A DNA stretch of 64,000 nucleotides from Acinetobacter sp. ANC 4204 (GCF_002135205.1 NZ_NEFZ01000003.1:124001-188000), one strand, 5' to 3'; shown: positions 1 to 8,792, numbered from the stretch's first letter. Numbers and translations are program-made. Notes: a model not told the origin generated them from the sequence alone.

Positions 1-116
1 CTAAAATAAGACGCAACATAAATCCCACCCAAAATTCATTATTTATCAGTCCATCATGCCTTTTTTAGGTCTATTACACTATTTAGTAAATGTAATTCAG
101 TCCCATCAACCATAAA

Positions 117-144
117 AAAAGCGCATCACGATGAATGCGCTTTT
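117..144 (-). terminator. Rho-independent terminator of the D-2-hydroxyglutarate dehydrogenase gene
   Basis: A 10-bp perfect stem (117-126 with 135-144, core GCGCAT/ATGCGC) closes an 8-nt loop. Read on the minus strand it is followed by a run of seven T (complement of 114-120). It lies 16 bp past the stop codon of the leftward gene. Bases 1-113 hold no open frame or structure that I can support. Confidence 0.85.
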
Positions 145-160
145 AAAACCCAATTCGAAC

Positions 161-1570
161 TTAAAGGTCGAATAATTTACCTGGATTCATAATGCCGTTT
201 GGATCGAAAACTTGCTTCAATGCCTTCATATATTCAATTTCTTCCGCTGAACGGGTGTAGTCAAGGTATGGCTTTTTGGTCATGCCGACACCATGTTCCG
301 CAGAAATTGAACCGTCGTATTTTTTCACGGTTTCGAAGACATATTTATTTACCACCTGACATTTGGCAAAGAACTCATCCTTGCTTAAGTCAGCCGGTTT
401 TAAAATATTTAAGTGTAAGTTCCCGTCACCAATATGACCGAACCAACAGATTTCAAAGTCTGGGTAGTTGCTTGCCACAATCGCATCAATTTCTTTAATA
501 AATGCAGGTACATGCGTAATCAACACTGAAATGTCATTTTTGTATGGTGTAAATGGTGCAATTGACTCAGAAATGTCTTCACGTAAACGCCATAAGCTTT
601 CCACTTGATCGAGGCTTTGGCTCAACACGCCATCCAGCACCCAGCCTTGTTCCATGCAGTGCTCAAAAATTTCCATCGCCTTGTCCATAATTGGCTCAAA
701 TGGCGCTTCAAATTCTAACAATACATAGAATGGACATTCGGTTTCAAATGGACGTTGCACATGACCATTTGCCAACACTTTTTGCATTGCCAGTTCACCA
801 AAGAACTCAAATGCAGTCAGGTCAATTTTGGCTTGGAAAGCATGCAGTACAGGCATTACAGCATCAAAATCAGGTACACCCAATACCATTACTTGAAGGT
901 CTTGCGGTTGGCGTTCCAGTTTGATTTCAGCTTCAGTCACTAAGCCCAGTGTGCCTTCACCACCAATGAACAAATGTTGTAGTGCATAACCCGTTGCGTT
1001 TTTGATCATGCCTTTGTTTAGACGCAGCACATCACCCTTACCTGTGACTACAGTTAAACCGAGTACCCAGTTACGCGTCATGCCGTATTTAATGACTTTG
1101 ATACCGCCAGCATTGGTGCCAATGTTTCCACCAATTTGACTCGAACCCGCAGAAGCAAAATCTACTGGGTAGTACATGCCTTGCTCTTCCGCATAGTTTT
1201 GTAGCTGTTCAGTCACCACACCTGCTTGGACACGAACCATACGGTCTGCTGGGAAGAATTCCAAGATTTGGTTCATCTTGTCCATGCTCACCACAATTTC
1301 ACCATTGGCAGCGACTGCACCGGCAGATAAGCCAGTACGACCACCCGATGGTGTAATTGCAACATTAAACTCATTTGCAAGTTTTACAACCGCTTGCACT
1401 TGTTCTGTGCTCGATGGAAAAACGATGACTGACGGGTTTGGATCAAAATGTTTGGTATGATCGCGTCCCCAATTTTCAAGGCTATCCGCATCGGTTTTAA
1501 TGCGGTTTTCACCTACAATTGCTGTCAATTGGGTCAATAACTCTGGGGTTAAAGCGACTGGAGCATTCAT
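161..1570 (-). CDS. FAD-linked D-2-hydroxyglutarate dehydrogenase (GlcD/D-lactate dehydrogenase-like family)
   Basis: 469-residue flavoprotein. The N-terminal half is a PCMH-type FAD-binding domain with the glycine-rich segment GGRTGLSAGAV at about residues 76-86. The C-terminal FAD-oxidase domain carries GHIGDGNLHLNIL and, near the end, AEHGVGMTKKPYL, both typical of the D-2-hydroxyglutarate dehydrogenase branch. The enzyme oxidises D-2-hydroxyglutarate to 2-oxoglutarate and passes electrons to an acceptor. I chose ATG 1570, preceded by AAGG, over an in-frame TTG 18 bp upstream. It is divergent from serA. In Pseudomonas the same pairing lets this enzyme remove the D-2-hydroxyglutarate made by SerA, so the neighbour favours this substrate over D-lactate or glycolate. 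The substrate is inferred from context. Confidence 0.85.
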   Translation of the reverse strand: MNAPVALTPELLTQLTAIVGENRIKTDADSLENWGRDHTKHFDPNPSVIVFPSSTEQVQAVVKLANEFNVAITPSGGRTGLSAGAVAANGEIVVSMDKMNQILEFFPADRMVRVQAGVVTEQLQNYAEEQGMYYPVDFASAGSSQIGGNIGTNAGGIKVIKYGMTRNWVLGLTVVTGKGDVLRLNKGMIKNATGYALQHLFIGGEGTLGLVTEAEIKLERQPQDLQVMVLGVPDFDAVMPVLHAFQAKIDLTAFEFFGELAMQKVLANGHVQRPFETECPFYVLLEFEAPFEPIMDKAMEIFEHCMEQGWVLDGVLSQSLDQVESLWRLREDISESIAPFTPYKNDISVLITHVPAFIKEIDAIVASNYPDFEICWFGHIGDGNLHLNILKPADLSKDEFFAKCQVVNKYVFETVKKYDGSISAEHGVGMTKKPYLDYTRSAEEIEYMKALKQVFDPNGIMNPGKLFDL

Positions 1571-1934
1571 CGTTTTCAGACCTTGCAAGAAGTAAACAAG
1601 TTGTTTGTGGCGCTAGGGTTCTATGCAGGGAAAGTGTTTGATTTCAGTCTTTGCATACCCTAAAGCTTAGGCAGTTCGTGAGGATTTCAGTAGCAGTGCG
1701 CAACTGAGTTATTTTCACGGAGTCATATTATAAGGCATTTTTTCTGTTTCCCGCAGAAAAAGCTGTTTTATTCAGGATACCTTTGAAATGATTAATTTAA
1801 TTAGACCAAAAAGCCTTTTTTACGCACTATAGCGACTAAAAATACCCAATAGAGTCTGTATAAAGGAAATGTATATCGAGCGCGGTACGTGCTATTATAT
1901 CGCCACTAAATTTGGCCTTTGTAGCGGAGCCGTA
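1571..1934. promoter_or_regulatory. Divergent intergenic region between the dehydrogenase gene and serA, with a hairpin
   Basis: This 364-bp gap must hold the promoters of both divergent genes. The only clear structure is an 8-bp perfect inverted repeat, TTTTTCTG (1739-1746) with CAGAAAAA (1754-1761), and a 7-nt loop. It could be an operator or a transcript hairpin. I found no convincing sigma-70 pair; TATAAA at 1859-1864 is a possible -10 for serA but lacks a good -35. Confidence 0.4.
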
Positions 1935-3167
1935 ATGAGCCAACATCTTTCACTTCCTAAAGATAAAATTCGTTTCTTGTTGTTAGAAGGCGTTCACCAA
2001 AACGCAATCGACACACTAAATGCTGCCGGATACACCAACATCGACTATCGTAAAACTGCGCTTGAGGGTGAAGCGTTGAAAGAAGCGGTTAAAGATGCAC
2101 ATTTCATTGGTATTCGTTCCCGTACACAACTCACTGAAGAAGTGTTTGAAGCTGCGAATAAATTAATCGCGGTCGGTTGTTTCTGTATTGGTACCAACCA
2201 AGTGAACTTAAATGCTGCGATGGTTCGTGGTATTCCAGTATTTAACGCACCTTACTCAAATACACGTTCAGTGGCTGAACTTGTACTTGCTGAAGCAATT
2301 CTTCTTCTTCGTCGTGTACCTGAAAAATCAACAGATACACATGCAGGCGGTTGGAACAAATCAGCTGTTGGTTCGTTTGAAACGCGTGGTAAAACTTTAG
2401 GGATCGTCGGTTACGGTTCAATCGGTTCACAACTTTCTGTGCTTGCTGAAAGCATGGGTATGAAAGTGATCTATTTCGACACAGTGACCAAGTTGCCTTT
2501 GGGTAATGCACGTCAAGTCGGTTCTATGGGTGAACTTCTTGCAAATGCTGACGTGGTTTCTTTACACGTACCAGACGTTCCGTCTACACGCAACTTCTTC
2601 GGTAAAGACCAATTTGCACAAATGAAAGAAGGTTCAATCTTCATCAATGCTGCACGTGGTACATGCGTACTTATCGAAGATTTAGCAGATGCCTTGAAAT
2701 CAGGTCATGTTGCTGGTGCTGCGGTTGACGTATTCCCGAAAGAACCAAAAGCCAATGGTGAAGAGTTCGTTTCTCCACTACGTAACATTCCAAACGTGAT
2801 CTTAACCCCTCACGTGGGTGGTTCAACCATGGAAGCGCAAGCGAACATTGGTTTAGAAGTGGCTGAGAAATTTGTTTCTTATTCAGATAAAGGCATGACT
2901 TTATCTGCGGTGAACTTCCCAGAAATCGCATTACCGTTGACTGAAGGCAAACACCGTTTACTTCACATCCACAAAAACGTGCCAGGCGTGTTGTCAAAAA
3001 TCAACAACTTGTTTGCTGAGCACGGCATCAACATCTCAGGTCAGTCTCTCATGACCAAAGGTGATGTCGGTTACTTGGTGATGGATGTAGACGCAACTGC
3101 ATCTCAAGAAGCGTTAGATACTCTACAAGACGTTGAAGGCACAATCCGCGTTCGCGTATTGTTCTAA
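1935..3167 (+). CDS. serA: D-3-phosphoglycerate dehydrogenase
   Basis: 410 residues, the same length as the E. coli enzyme. It catalyses the NAD-dependent first step of serine synthesis, 3-phosphoglycerate to 3-phosphohydroxypyruvate, in the cytoplasm. The nucleotide-binding motif GYGSIGSQ, the catalytic-region segments INAARGT and TPHVGGST, and a C-terminal ACT domain with HIHKNVPGVL are present. The ACT signature matches the serine-binding site of E. coli SerA, so feedback inhibition by serine is expected. The frame stays open 66 bp upstream, but ATG 1935 with GGAG before it gives the family length. Enzymes of this type also reduce 2-oxoglutarate to D-2-hydroxyglutarate, which fits the divergent dehydrogenase. 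A strong terminator follows, so serA is monocistronic. Confidence 0.97.
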   Translation: MSQHLSLPKDKIRFLLLEGVHQNAIDTLNAAGYTNIDYRKTALEGEALKEAVKDAHFIGIRSRTQLTEEVFEAANKLIAVGCFCIGTNQVNLNAAMVRGIPVFNAPYSNTRSVAELVLAEAILLLRRVPEKSTDTHAGGWNKSAVGSFETRGKTLGIVGYGSIGSQLSVLAESMGMKVIYFDTVTKLPLGNARQVGSMGELLANADVVSLHVPDVPSTRNFFGKDQFAQMKEGSIFINAARGTCVLIEDLADALKSGHVAGAAVDVFPKEPKANGEEFVSPLRNIPNVILTPHVGGSTMEAQANIGLEVAEKFVSYSDKGMTLSAVNFPEIALPLTEGKHRLLHIHKNVPGVLSKINNLFAEHGINISGQSLMTKGDVGYLVMDVDATASQEALDTLQDVEGTIRVRVLF

Positions 3168-3180
3168 TTCAACTGTATTT

Positions 3181-3215
3181 AAAAACCACAGCTGCCAAGC
3201 TGTGGTTTTTTTATT
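3181..3215 (+). terminator. Rho-independent terminator of serA
   Basis: A 13-bp stem (3181-3193 with 3198-3210, core ACCACAGCT/AGCTGTGGT) with GCCA loop is followed by a T-rich tract. It starts 13 bp after the serA stop codon. Confidence 0.93.
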
Positions 3216-3305
3216 TTTGAATACTTGTTAAAATTTTATGTGCGTTCCACGTACATTCTCCGCTCATTTTTTCAAGTATTCATACATCTACTTAGTCTTC
3301 TAATA

Positions 3306-4181
3306 ATGCCAAATCTAAAAAAATCCCCACCATTACAAGCGATTCTACTGTTACTCATCGCAATGCTGAGCTTACAAAGTAGTGGTTCATTGGCCAAAGT
3401 CTTGTTCGATCAATTTCCCATTTTAACTGTTTCCGCCATGCGCTTGCTGTTGGGCTCCATCATTTTGGCCGTACTGTTTAAAATTTGGCAGATTGACTTT
3501 AAGCAAGTTAAATACAAGGCCATCATCAGCTATGGTTTTGCTTTGGCAGGCATGAACCTATTGTTTTATTTATCCATTGCTCGCCTGCCGCTCGGCATTG
3601 CAGTGTCGTTTGAGTTTATTGGCCCACTCAGTGTCGCGCTGTTTTATGCCAAACAACGCTTTGACTTTGTTTGGGTCGGGCTAGCTATTTTAGGCTTGGT
3701 TTTACTGTTTCCTTTCGACCAAGCAGCTCAACCTTTAGACCTTCTTGGGATTGTATTTGCACTAGGTGCAGGTGCATGTTGGGCCTTGTATATCGTGGCG
3801 GGACAGCGCCCATCGGGTATTTCAGGCAACCATACCGTATGCTTAGGCATGTTTGTCGGTATGCTAATATTAATGCCGCTCGCCCTGTTCAGTGGTTTAC
3901 CTACAAATGTCTTTGAGCCCTCCAACCTGATCTATTTCGTGGCTTTGGCTGTTTTGGCCAGCGCTCTGCCTTTTAGTTTGGAAATGATTGCTCTACGTAA
4001 TTTAACCGCTTTAAGCTTTGGCACGCTCATGAGTCTTGAGCCTGCTATCGCAGCACTGTCTGGTTTTGTCTTTCTAGGCGAGCAACTATTGTGGTCACAG
4101 TGGCTTGCGCTCAGCGTGATTATCATGGCATCCATTGGTTGTACTTATACCGCGCAAAAAGCACGTCAAATCACACAGTGA
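3306..4181 (+). CDS. rhtA: RhtA-like threonine/homoserine exporter (DMT superfamily), paralog 1
   Basis: 291-residue membrane protein with two EamA repeats and about ten predicted helices. It follows E. coli RhtA closely: SLAKVLFDQFP near the start, NLLFYLSIARLPLGIAVSFE in the middle, GAGACWALYI, and SLEMIALRNLTALSFGTLMS near the end. RhtA exports threonine, homoserine and related amino acids from the cytoplasm. The frame is open 81 bp upstream. ATG 3306 matches the RhtA N-terminus but has no good Shine-Dalgarno. It sits directly after the serA terminator and just before a paralog in the same direction. Amino-acid efflux is secure as a family assignment; the exact substrate is not. Confidence 0.85.
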   Translation: MPNLKKSPPLQAILLLLIAMLSLQSSGSLAKVLFDQFPILTVSAMRLLLGSIILAVLFKIWQIDFKQVKYKAIISYGFALAGMNLLFYLSIARLPLGIAVSFEFIGPLSVALFYAKQRFDFVWVGLAILGLVLLFPFDQAAQPLDLLGIVFALGAGACWALYIVAGQRPSGISGNHTVCLGMFVGMLILMPLALFSGLPTNVFEPSNLIYFVALAVLASALPFSLEMIALRNLTALSFGTLMSLEPAIAALSGFVFLGEQLLWSQWLALSVIIMASIGCTYTAQKARQITQ

Positions 4182-4198
4182 AGATCTTTAGTGATATT

Positions 4199-4348
4199 TG
4201 AATTTAAAAATTAGCATCATGCCTGCTTGCACATTATTTTTAAATTCATGTTGTTGCATTTAAAAAAATTCAGCTGATTTCGCATCCCCATGCAGAGCGA
4301 AATCGCTATACTAATCCACCTTCTTAAAATAACAGGTCACCATGACCT
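4199..4348 (+). promoter_or_regulatory. Cluster of three inverted repeats upstream of the second RhtA-like gene
   Basis: Three dyads lie in this 176-bp gap. The first is TGAATTTAAAAAT (4199-4211) with ATTTTTAAATTCA (4236-4248), perfect 13-bp arms and a 24-bp spacer. The second is GATTTCGC (4276-4283) with GCGAAATC (4297-4304), a 13-bp spacer. The third is AGGTCA-CCA-TGACCT (4334-4348). TATACT at 4307-4312 is a candidate -10 element with no recognisable -35; the second dyad ends 2 bp before it, so it would cover the -35 region. The regulator is unknown. Confidence 0.5.
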
Positions 4349-4357
4349 GATGCATGC

Positions 4358-5233
4358 ATGATGCCTAATTCTCAACTGATGGCAGTGATGTTCATGGTCT
4401 TGTCCATGCTGTCCTATCAAATCAGTGCTTCTTTTGCCAAGCAGTTGATTGCAGTGCTGGATCCCCTCACCGTGGTGACCCTTAGACTGTGCTTTGCCGC
4501 AATTTTAATTGTGCTGATGTTCCGCTCATGGAGCATTATCAAACGCCTACCGCATTTAAAATGGAAAGATTTACTCAGCTATACAGCAGCTTTATGCCTC
4601 ATGAATATTTTATTTTACGCTTCGCTAGGTAGACTTCCTCAAGGTATTGCCGTCGGTTTAGAGTTCTTAGGTCCTCTGACTTTGGCACTACTGTCGATCA
4701 AGCAACAACGTGATTATATTTGGGTCGGATTGGCCATTTTAGGCATTGCACTCATGGTGCCGTGGCATCAGGCCAACGCCAGTAATTTTTCTTTCTTAGG
4801 TGCAGTATTTGCAGTGTCGGCAGGAGCCTGCTGGGCACTGTATATCTATTTTGGGCAAAAAGTCGTCCGTCAAAATATCGGCATGCATGCTCTCAGTATT
4901 GCAATTGTGATGTCAGCTTTATTGCTGTTACCCATCAGTGCCTCACATAATCCAACAGCCTTGATGCAAACCGAATATTGGCCCAAAGCCTTATTGATTG
5001 CCCTATTGGCAACCGCAATTCCCTACGCCCTAGACCTCATGGCCTTAAAACGCTTGAGTAAACTCAGCTACGGTACTCTTTCCAGTTTATCCCCTGCCTT
5101 AGCCGCTTTGGCTGGTTGGTTGTTACTCAAAGAACAAATTAGCCTGTGGCAAACCTTAGCGTTGCTTTGCATTATGGTGGCCTCTGTCGGCGTGACATTT
5201 AGAGCTAAATCTGACACAGATGAAAGCGTCTAA
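4358..5233 (+). CDS. RhtA-like amino-acid exporter (DMT superfamily), paralog 2
   Basis: 291-residue protein with two EamA repeats and about ten helices, clearly paralogous to the preceding gene. Shared landmarks are SASFAKQLI, NILFYASLGRLPQGIAVGLE, QQRDYIWVGLAILGIAL, GACWALYIYFGQ and LMALKRLSKLSYGTLSSL. It is expected to export threonine, homoserine or related compounds. Two ATG codons abut at 4358 and 4361 and neither has a strong ribosome site. The upstream gap carries several inverted repeats that the first paralog lacks, which suggests separate control. It converges on the hemerythrin gene with only 40 bp between stops, and I see no clear terminator there. Confidence 0.83.
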   Translation: MMPNSQLMAVMFMVLSMLSYQISASFAKQLIAVLDPLTVVTLRLCFAAILIVLMFRSWSIIKRLPHLKWKDLLSYTAALCLMNILFYASLGRLPQGIAVGLEFLGPLTLALLSIKQQRDYIWVGLAILGIALMVPWHQANASNFSFLGAVFAVSAGACWALYIYFGQKVVRQNIGMHALSIAIVMSALLLLPISASHNPTALMQTEYWPKALLIALLATAIPYALDLMALKRLSKLSYGTLSSLSPALAALAGWLLLKEQISLWQTLALLCIMVASVGVTFRAKSDTDESV

Positions 5234-5273
5234 ATCAGCAAAGATCACAATCGTGCTTTATTTGAAAACAACC

Positions 5274-5732
5274 TTAGACCAAGCTGTCTTTGTCGATTTT
5301 TTTATATTTTCTATATTCACGCTGATATTGCTCCGCAAGTGTTATCTTCTGCGTGTCAGCTAAAATTTTTCCGGCTTGCTGAAAGAAACCATGTTCCTCT
5401 TCTTGTAAGTGATGATGTACAGTTTCCGATAGTTTTTTTGCAATTGCCAACCAACTTGGATTTGAGAACGCTGTCTCGGTCAGTTGTTCCAATAGCTCAT
5501 CCATTTTATGGTGCTCTGCCAAAGCATGACGGGTAATGTTGAGGCCTGAATCGGTCATCATTAAAGGAATATAAAAATAACGATCTTCTGCAACAGCATG
5601 AGCAAATAATTCATTTTTGAGGCGCTCAAATAGCTCACGGCGTTCTGGCGTATCGCCCGAGGTACTTAACAATTGTTCTGCCAAATCGCGTTGTATGACA
5701 TGACTTTCTCTTAAAGCTTCAAATATATTCAT
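5274..5732 (-). CDS. Hemerythrin HHE-domain protein
   Basis: 152 residues, with the helical His/Glu pattern of hemerythrin-like HHE domains: His11, His45 with Glu49, His74/His75, His106-His108, Glu112 and His114. These could bind a di-iron centre and O2, NO or reactive species in the cytoplasm. The mainly acidic helical sequence lacks a signal peptide or membrane segment. ATG 5732 is preceded by GGAG. The upstream neighbour on the same strand is the TauE/SafE gene, 163 bp away, so it probably has its own promoter. No precise role can be given; some homologs act in oxidative or nitrosative stress or iron-sulfur repair. Confidence 0.8.
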   Translation of the reverse strand: MNIFEALRESHVIQRDLAEQLLSTSGDTPERRELFERLKNELFAHAVAEDRYFYIPLMMTDSGLNITRHALAEHHKMDELLEQLTETAFSNPSWLAIAKKLSETVHHHLQEEEHGFFQQAGKILADTQKITLAEQYQREYRKYKKIDKDSLV

Positions 5733-5895
5733 TCTATGCTCCAGTCCAATTCAAGCTAAAACATCTCTTTTTTTTTGCAAAGAATCTCTACACAGCGTTA
5801 AGCACGCTCTATTGATCTTAAACAAAAAAGATGAAAAGTCAGGTCATGGTCTGCACGCTTTTTGTAATAAAAGTTTGAATGAATCTGCTGTGTCT

Positions 5896-6663
5896 TTACA
5901 TAAAGAACATTTGATAGCTGAGCCTTAAAATCAGAATCGTAACTAAGATGAGGAATAAAATACGGATAAAGCCACTACCATATTTCAGCGCCATTTTTAC
6001 GCCACAAATTGATCCGATCATATTCGCCACCGCCATGAAGCCACCAACGACAAAGAGCACATGACCCGAGGGAATAAAGAAGCTCAAAGCAGCTAAATTG
6101 GTCATTACGTTGCCAATTTTAGCCAGTGCTGCTGCATGTAAAAAGTCGACCCGTAAATATCGGATAAAATAGAAAATAAAGAAGCTACCCGTACCAGGGC
6201 CAAACAGGCCATCATAAAAACCGATGGCTAGACTACCAACACCTGCTAAAAGCAAAATTTTCGGTGTAACCTGTTGTGCCATATGGACTTGTCCAAATTG
6301 CTTTTTCATGAGGGTATATACCGCCATCACAATCAGCATGACCAAGACAAAAGGCTGTAAAATTTCTTTCGGAATCATCGCAACACTGGCAGCACCACCA
6401 AATGAGCTGATCGCTGCACAAACTGCGACTACTGCTAAAAGTTTCCATTCAAAGCGGACTTTACGTGCAAAAGAGACTGCGGAAGTCGCTGTTCCCACGA
6501 CTGCCGCCAATTTGTTAGTACCAAATAAAGTTGCAGGCGCCATAGAAGGAAAAGCATTCATCAGGGCTGGAATTTGGATCAGCCCGCCACCACCAACAGC
6601 AGCATCAATTGCCCCTGCACAAAAGGCAAAAAAGATCAGACTGATAATAATGTCAATATCCAC
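5896..6663 (-). CDS. TSUP family permease (TauE/SafE, YfcA-like)
   Basis: 255-residue polytopic inner-membrane protein with about eight hydrophobic segments. It carries the family glycine motif GAIDAAVGGGGLIQIPAL near the N-terminus and the second-repeat motif GFYDGLFGPGTGSFF in the C-terminal half. TSUP proteins move sulfite, sulfoacetate or other small organosulfur anions, but YfcA-like members have no settled substrate. The start is GTG at 6663, supported by GGAAAGGG just upstream. It begins 33 bp after truB ends on the same strand and is probably cotranscribed with it, with no obvious functional link. Confidence 0.85.
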   Translation of the reverse strand: MDIDIIISLIFFAFCAGAIDAAVGGGGLIQIPALMNAFPSMAPATLFGTNKLAAVVGTATSAVSFARKVRFEWKLLAVVAVCAAISSFGGAASVAMIPKEILQPFVLVMLIVMAVYTLMKKQFGQVHMAQQVTPKILLLAGVGSLAIGFYDGLFGPGTGSFFIFYFIRYLRVDFLHAAALAKIGNVMTNLAALSFFIPSGHVLFVVGGFMAVANMIGSICGVKMALKYGSGFIRILFLILVTILILRLSYQMFFM

Positions 6664-6696
6664 ACCCTTTCCTTTTTACCAAGTGATATATTTTGA

Positions 6697-7602
6697 TTAT
6701 AGATTTAAAACACGTTTAGGAACCAATCTTTTCTTCTCGGTAATTTCAGCCAAACCTAAGCATTTTTCTCCATCGAAAACCAAGACCTGTGCTTCTGCTG
6801 TATGCTCAATATTACTTTCCATACCGCGACTGAAGTATTCACTGCGCCCTTCTGGAACTTGTACTTTCGGAAAATGATCTACAGGAGCATACACAGGTAA
6901 CAACAGTGCTTCACGCTCTTGTTCAGACAAACTTTCTAAATACTCGATGCTATAGCTTGGAATCAGATCAAAATGACCCGTTTTAATGCGGTGTAAATAA
7001 GTCAAATGACCATAAGTACCCAATGCTTTCGCAATATCTTCGCCTAAAACACGAATATATGTGCCTTTGGAACAAGTAATATCAAGGGTTAAGCTTTCTG
7101 CTGTGAATGAAAGCAACTCAATCGCATAAATCGTAATCGGGCGTGACTCACGCTCAATCTCAATTCCTTTACGAGCTAACTCATATAAAGGACGCCCATC
7201 TTTCTTCAAAGCGGAATACATCGGTGGTACTTGCTGAATATCGCCCATAAATTGAGCCAAAATGGCTTCAATCAGCTCTTCGCTTAACTCAGGTACAACC
7301 TGCTCTAACAGCCGTTCGCCCTCCACATCACCTGTGGTGGTACTGTGACCTAGTTGGATTGTAGTTTGATAGCGCTTCACAGAGTCCAACAAAAAGTGCG
7401 AAAACTTGGTTGCTTCACCCAAACAAATCGGCAACAGTCCCGACGCTAATGGATCAAGTGCTCCTGTATGCCCTGCCTTTTGCGCACGGTACAACCAACG
7501 TACTTTTTGCAGTGCCGCATTTGAACTCAGCCCCAGAGGTTTATTCAATAAAAATACCCCATTGACTGCACGGCGCTGGATTTTTGAAGTAGATGATTTC
7601 AT
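6697..7602 (-). CDS. truB: tRNA pseudouridine(55) synthase
   Basis: 301 residues. It isomerises U55 in the T-loop of tRNAs. The N-terminus [11 protein letters not shown], the catalytic segment [20 protein letters not shown] (catalytic Asp in GALDP), [14 protein letters not shown] and a C-terminal PUA-like region are all typical of TruB. The frame continues 30 bp upstream to another ATG, but starting at 7602 gives 13 residues before NGV, close to the E. coli protein. In many proteobacteria truB sits with rbfA and infB; here it is instead next to a TSUP permease gene and divergent from lipB. Confidence 0.95.
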   Translation of the reverse strand: MKSSTSKIQRRAVNGVFLLNKPLGLSSNAALQKVRWLYRAQKAGHTGALDPLASGLLPICLGEATKFSHFLLDSVKRYQTTIQLGHSTTTGDVEGERLLEQVVPELSEELIEAILAQFMGDIQQVPPMYSALKKDGRPLYELARKGIEIERESRPITIYAIELLSFTAESLTLDITCSKGTYIRVLGEDIAKALGTYGHLTYLHRIKTGHFDLIPSYSIEYLESLSEQEREALLLPVYAPVDHFPKVQVPEGRSEYFSRGMESNIEHTAEAQVLVFDGEKCLGLAEITEKKRLVPKRVLNL

Positions 7603-7701
7603 AACATACACATGTCTTAAAGCTGTCGTCATACTATCAACCGTTCATCAGTTTTTACAACTTTTCTGTTGTTTATTTGCATTCTCATTGCAAAATAAAA
7701 C

Positions 7702-7736
7702 ATGTTCAGTCATATGAACATCATAAAAAATACAAT
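7702..7736 (+). promoter_or_regulatory. Candidate operator and -10 element upstream of lipB
   Basis: A perfect inverted repeat, ATGTTCA (7702-7708) and TGAACAT (7715-7721) with a 6-bp spacer, ends 9 bp before TACAAT (7731-7736), a good -10 hexamer without a recognisable -35. The dyad covers the -35 region, as expected for an activator-dependent or repressible promoter. The lipB start is 22 bp downstream of the -10. Confidence 0.45.
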
Positions 7737-7757
7737 ATGGACGTTTAGGCATAGGAT

Positions 7758-8792
7758 ATGCAAAAAAAGAAATTATGGTTGCTCTTCGCAGTCATCGTTA
7801 TTGTCGTGCTTGGCTTTTTAATTTGGCTTGCGCCAAATGCTACAGATGGCTCAAGCAACGAGCAAAGCACCATGCGCTCATCAGGACATGATATGAGTGC
7901 AGCATTGACCAAATCAGGATTACAATCCTCCACAGCACTCCCTTTTGTAAGCAATAGCCAGCAAGACACTGAAGTGAATTGCCAACTTGCACTCGATCCA
8001 AGTAATCATTTGATTGTGAATGAGCAAACACGAAATTGCTTTGAATATTTTATTACCCAGTACGGTGAAAAAAATATTGACCAAATTAAACAAGATTTTA
8101 AAGCCTATATAGAGCAAGGCTATAAAGAACCTGCTTTAAAACAGATCTTAGACCTTTGGAACCGCTATCTAGACTACCGTGTGCAACTGGGTAGCTTAAA
8201 AGAACCAAGTCTAAGTAAAGAAGACCCTGAATATTACCGTAAGATTTTTGGTCTCATGAAAAACTTGCGTAGCCAGTTTTTTTCAGACTATGAAATTGAA
8301 GGCTTATTTGGTGCTGAAAATATCTACCATGAGTATACCTTAAATCGCATGAGCATCATGGCAGATAAATCATTAAACGAAGTACAAAAAGCACAAAAAC
8401 TGAAGGAATTATTTGCTCAGCTGCCAGAAGATTGGAAAGAGAATTTAGAACAACTTTCTAAACTCGAAGATTTGCGCAAACTCACTTCAGAGATTAAAGC
8501 CCGTGGCGGGTCTGTAGAAGAGCTACGTCAAATGCGCATCAATCTGGTCGGTGTAGAAGCTACAGGACGGCTCGAGCAACTTGACCAAGATCGCGGTAAC
8601 TGGAAATCTCGGGTCAATAGTTACTTAGAAAAACGTGATGGTATTTTAAAAAGTAACATGAGCCAAAGTGCTCAACAGCAAGCCATCCAACAACTTCGAG
8701 ATCAACAATTTAGCAATTCCCAAGAACAACTTCGACTAGGAGCATTTGAAACCACTCATGATTCAGGGGGAAAACTCCCTTACGCAGAATAA
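7758..8792 (+). CDS. lipB: Lipase-specific foldase (steric chaperone)
   Basis: 344 residues. Foldases of this family are anchored in the inner membrane, face the periplasm and fold the secreted lipase before type II export. One N-terminal membrane helix (about residues 6-25) is followed by a variable linker and a long helical domain rich in Glu, Gln and Lys. The Lif signature is readable as R92-N-C-F95-E-Y97-F, then GE at 103-104, matching the family motif RxxFDY...GE. The gene precedes the lipase genes, as in Acinetobacter lipBA and the reverse of Pseudomonas. The 36-bp gap to the first lipase implies an operon, so one foldase probably serves both lipases. Confidence 0.93.
   Translation: MQKKKLWLLFAVIVIVVLGFLIWLAPNATDGSSNEQSTMRSSGHDMSAALTKSGLQSSTALPFVSNSQQDTEVNCQLALDPSNHLIVNEQTRNCFEYFITQYGEKNIDQIKQDFKAYIEQGYKEPALKQILDLWNRYLDYRVQLGSLKEPSLSKEDPEYYRKIFGLMKNLRSQFFSDYEIEGLFGAENIYHEYTLNRMSIMADKSLNEVQKAQKLKELFAQLPEDWKENLEQLSKLEDLRKLTSEIKARGGSVEELRQMRINLVGVEATGRLEQLDQDRGNWKSRVNSYLEKRDGILKSNMSQSAQQQAIQQLRDQQFSNSQEQLRLGAFETTHDSGGKLPYAE

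Noticed and set aside
6224-6877. Plus-strand open frame of 217 codons antisense to the TSUP permease and truB
   Set aside because: Ala/Thr/Lys-rich mirror of a membrane-protein gene with no homolog-like motifs; a shadow frame.
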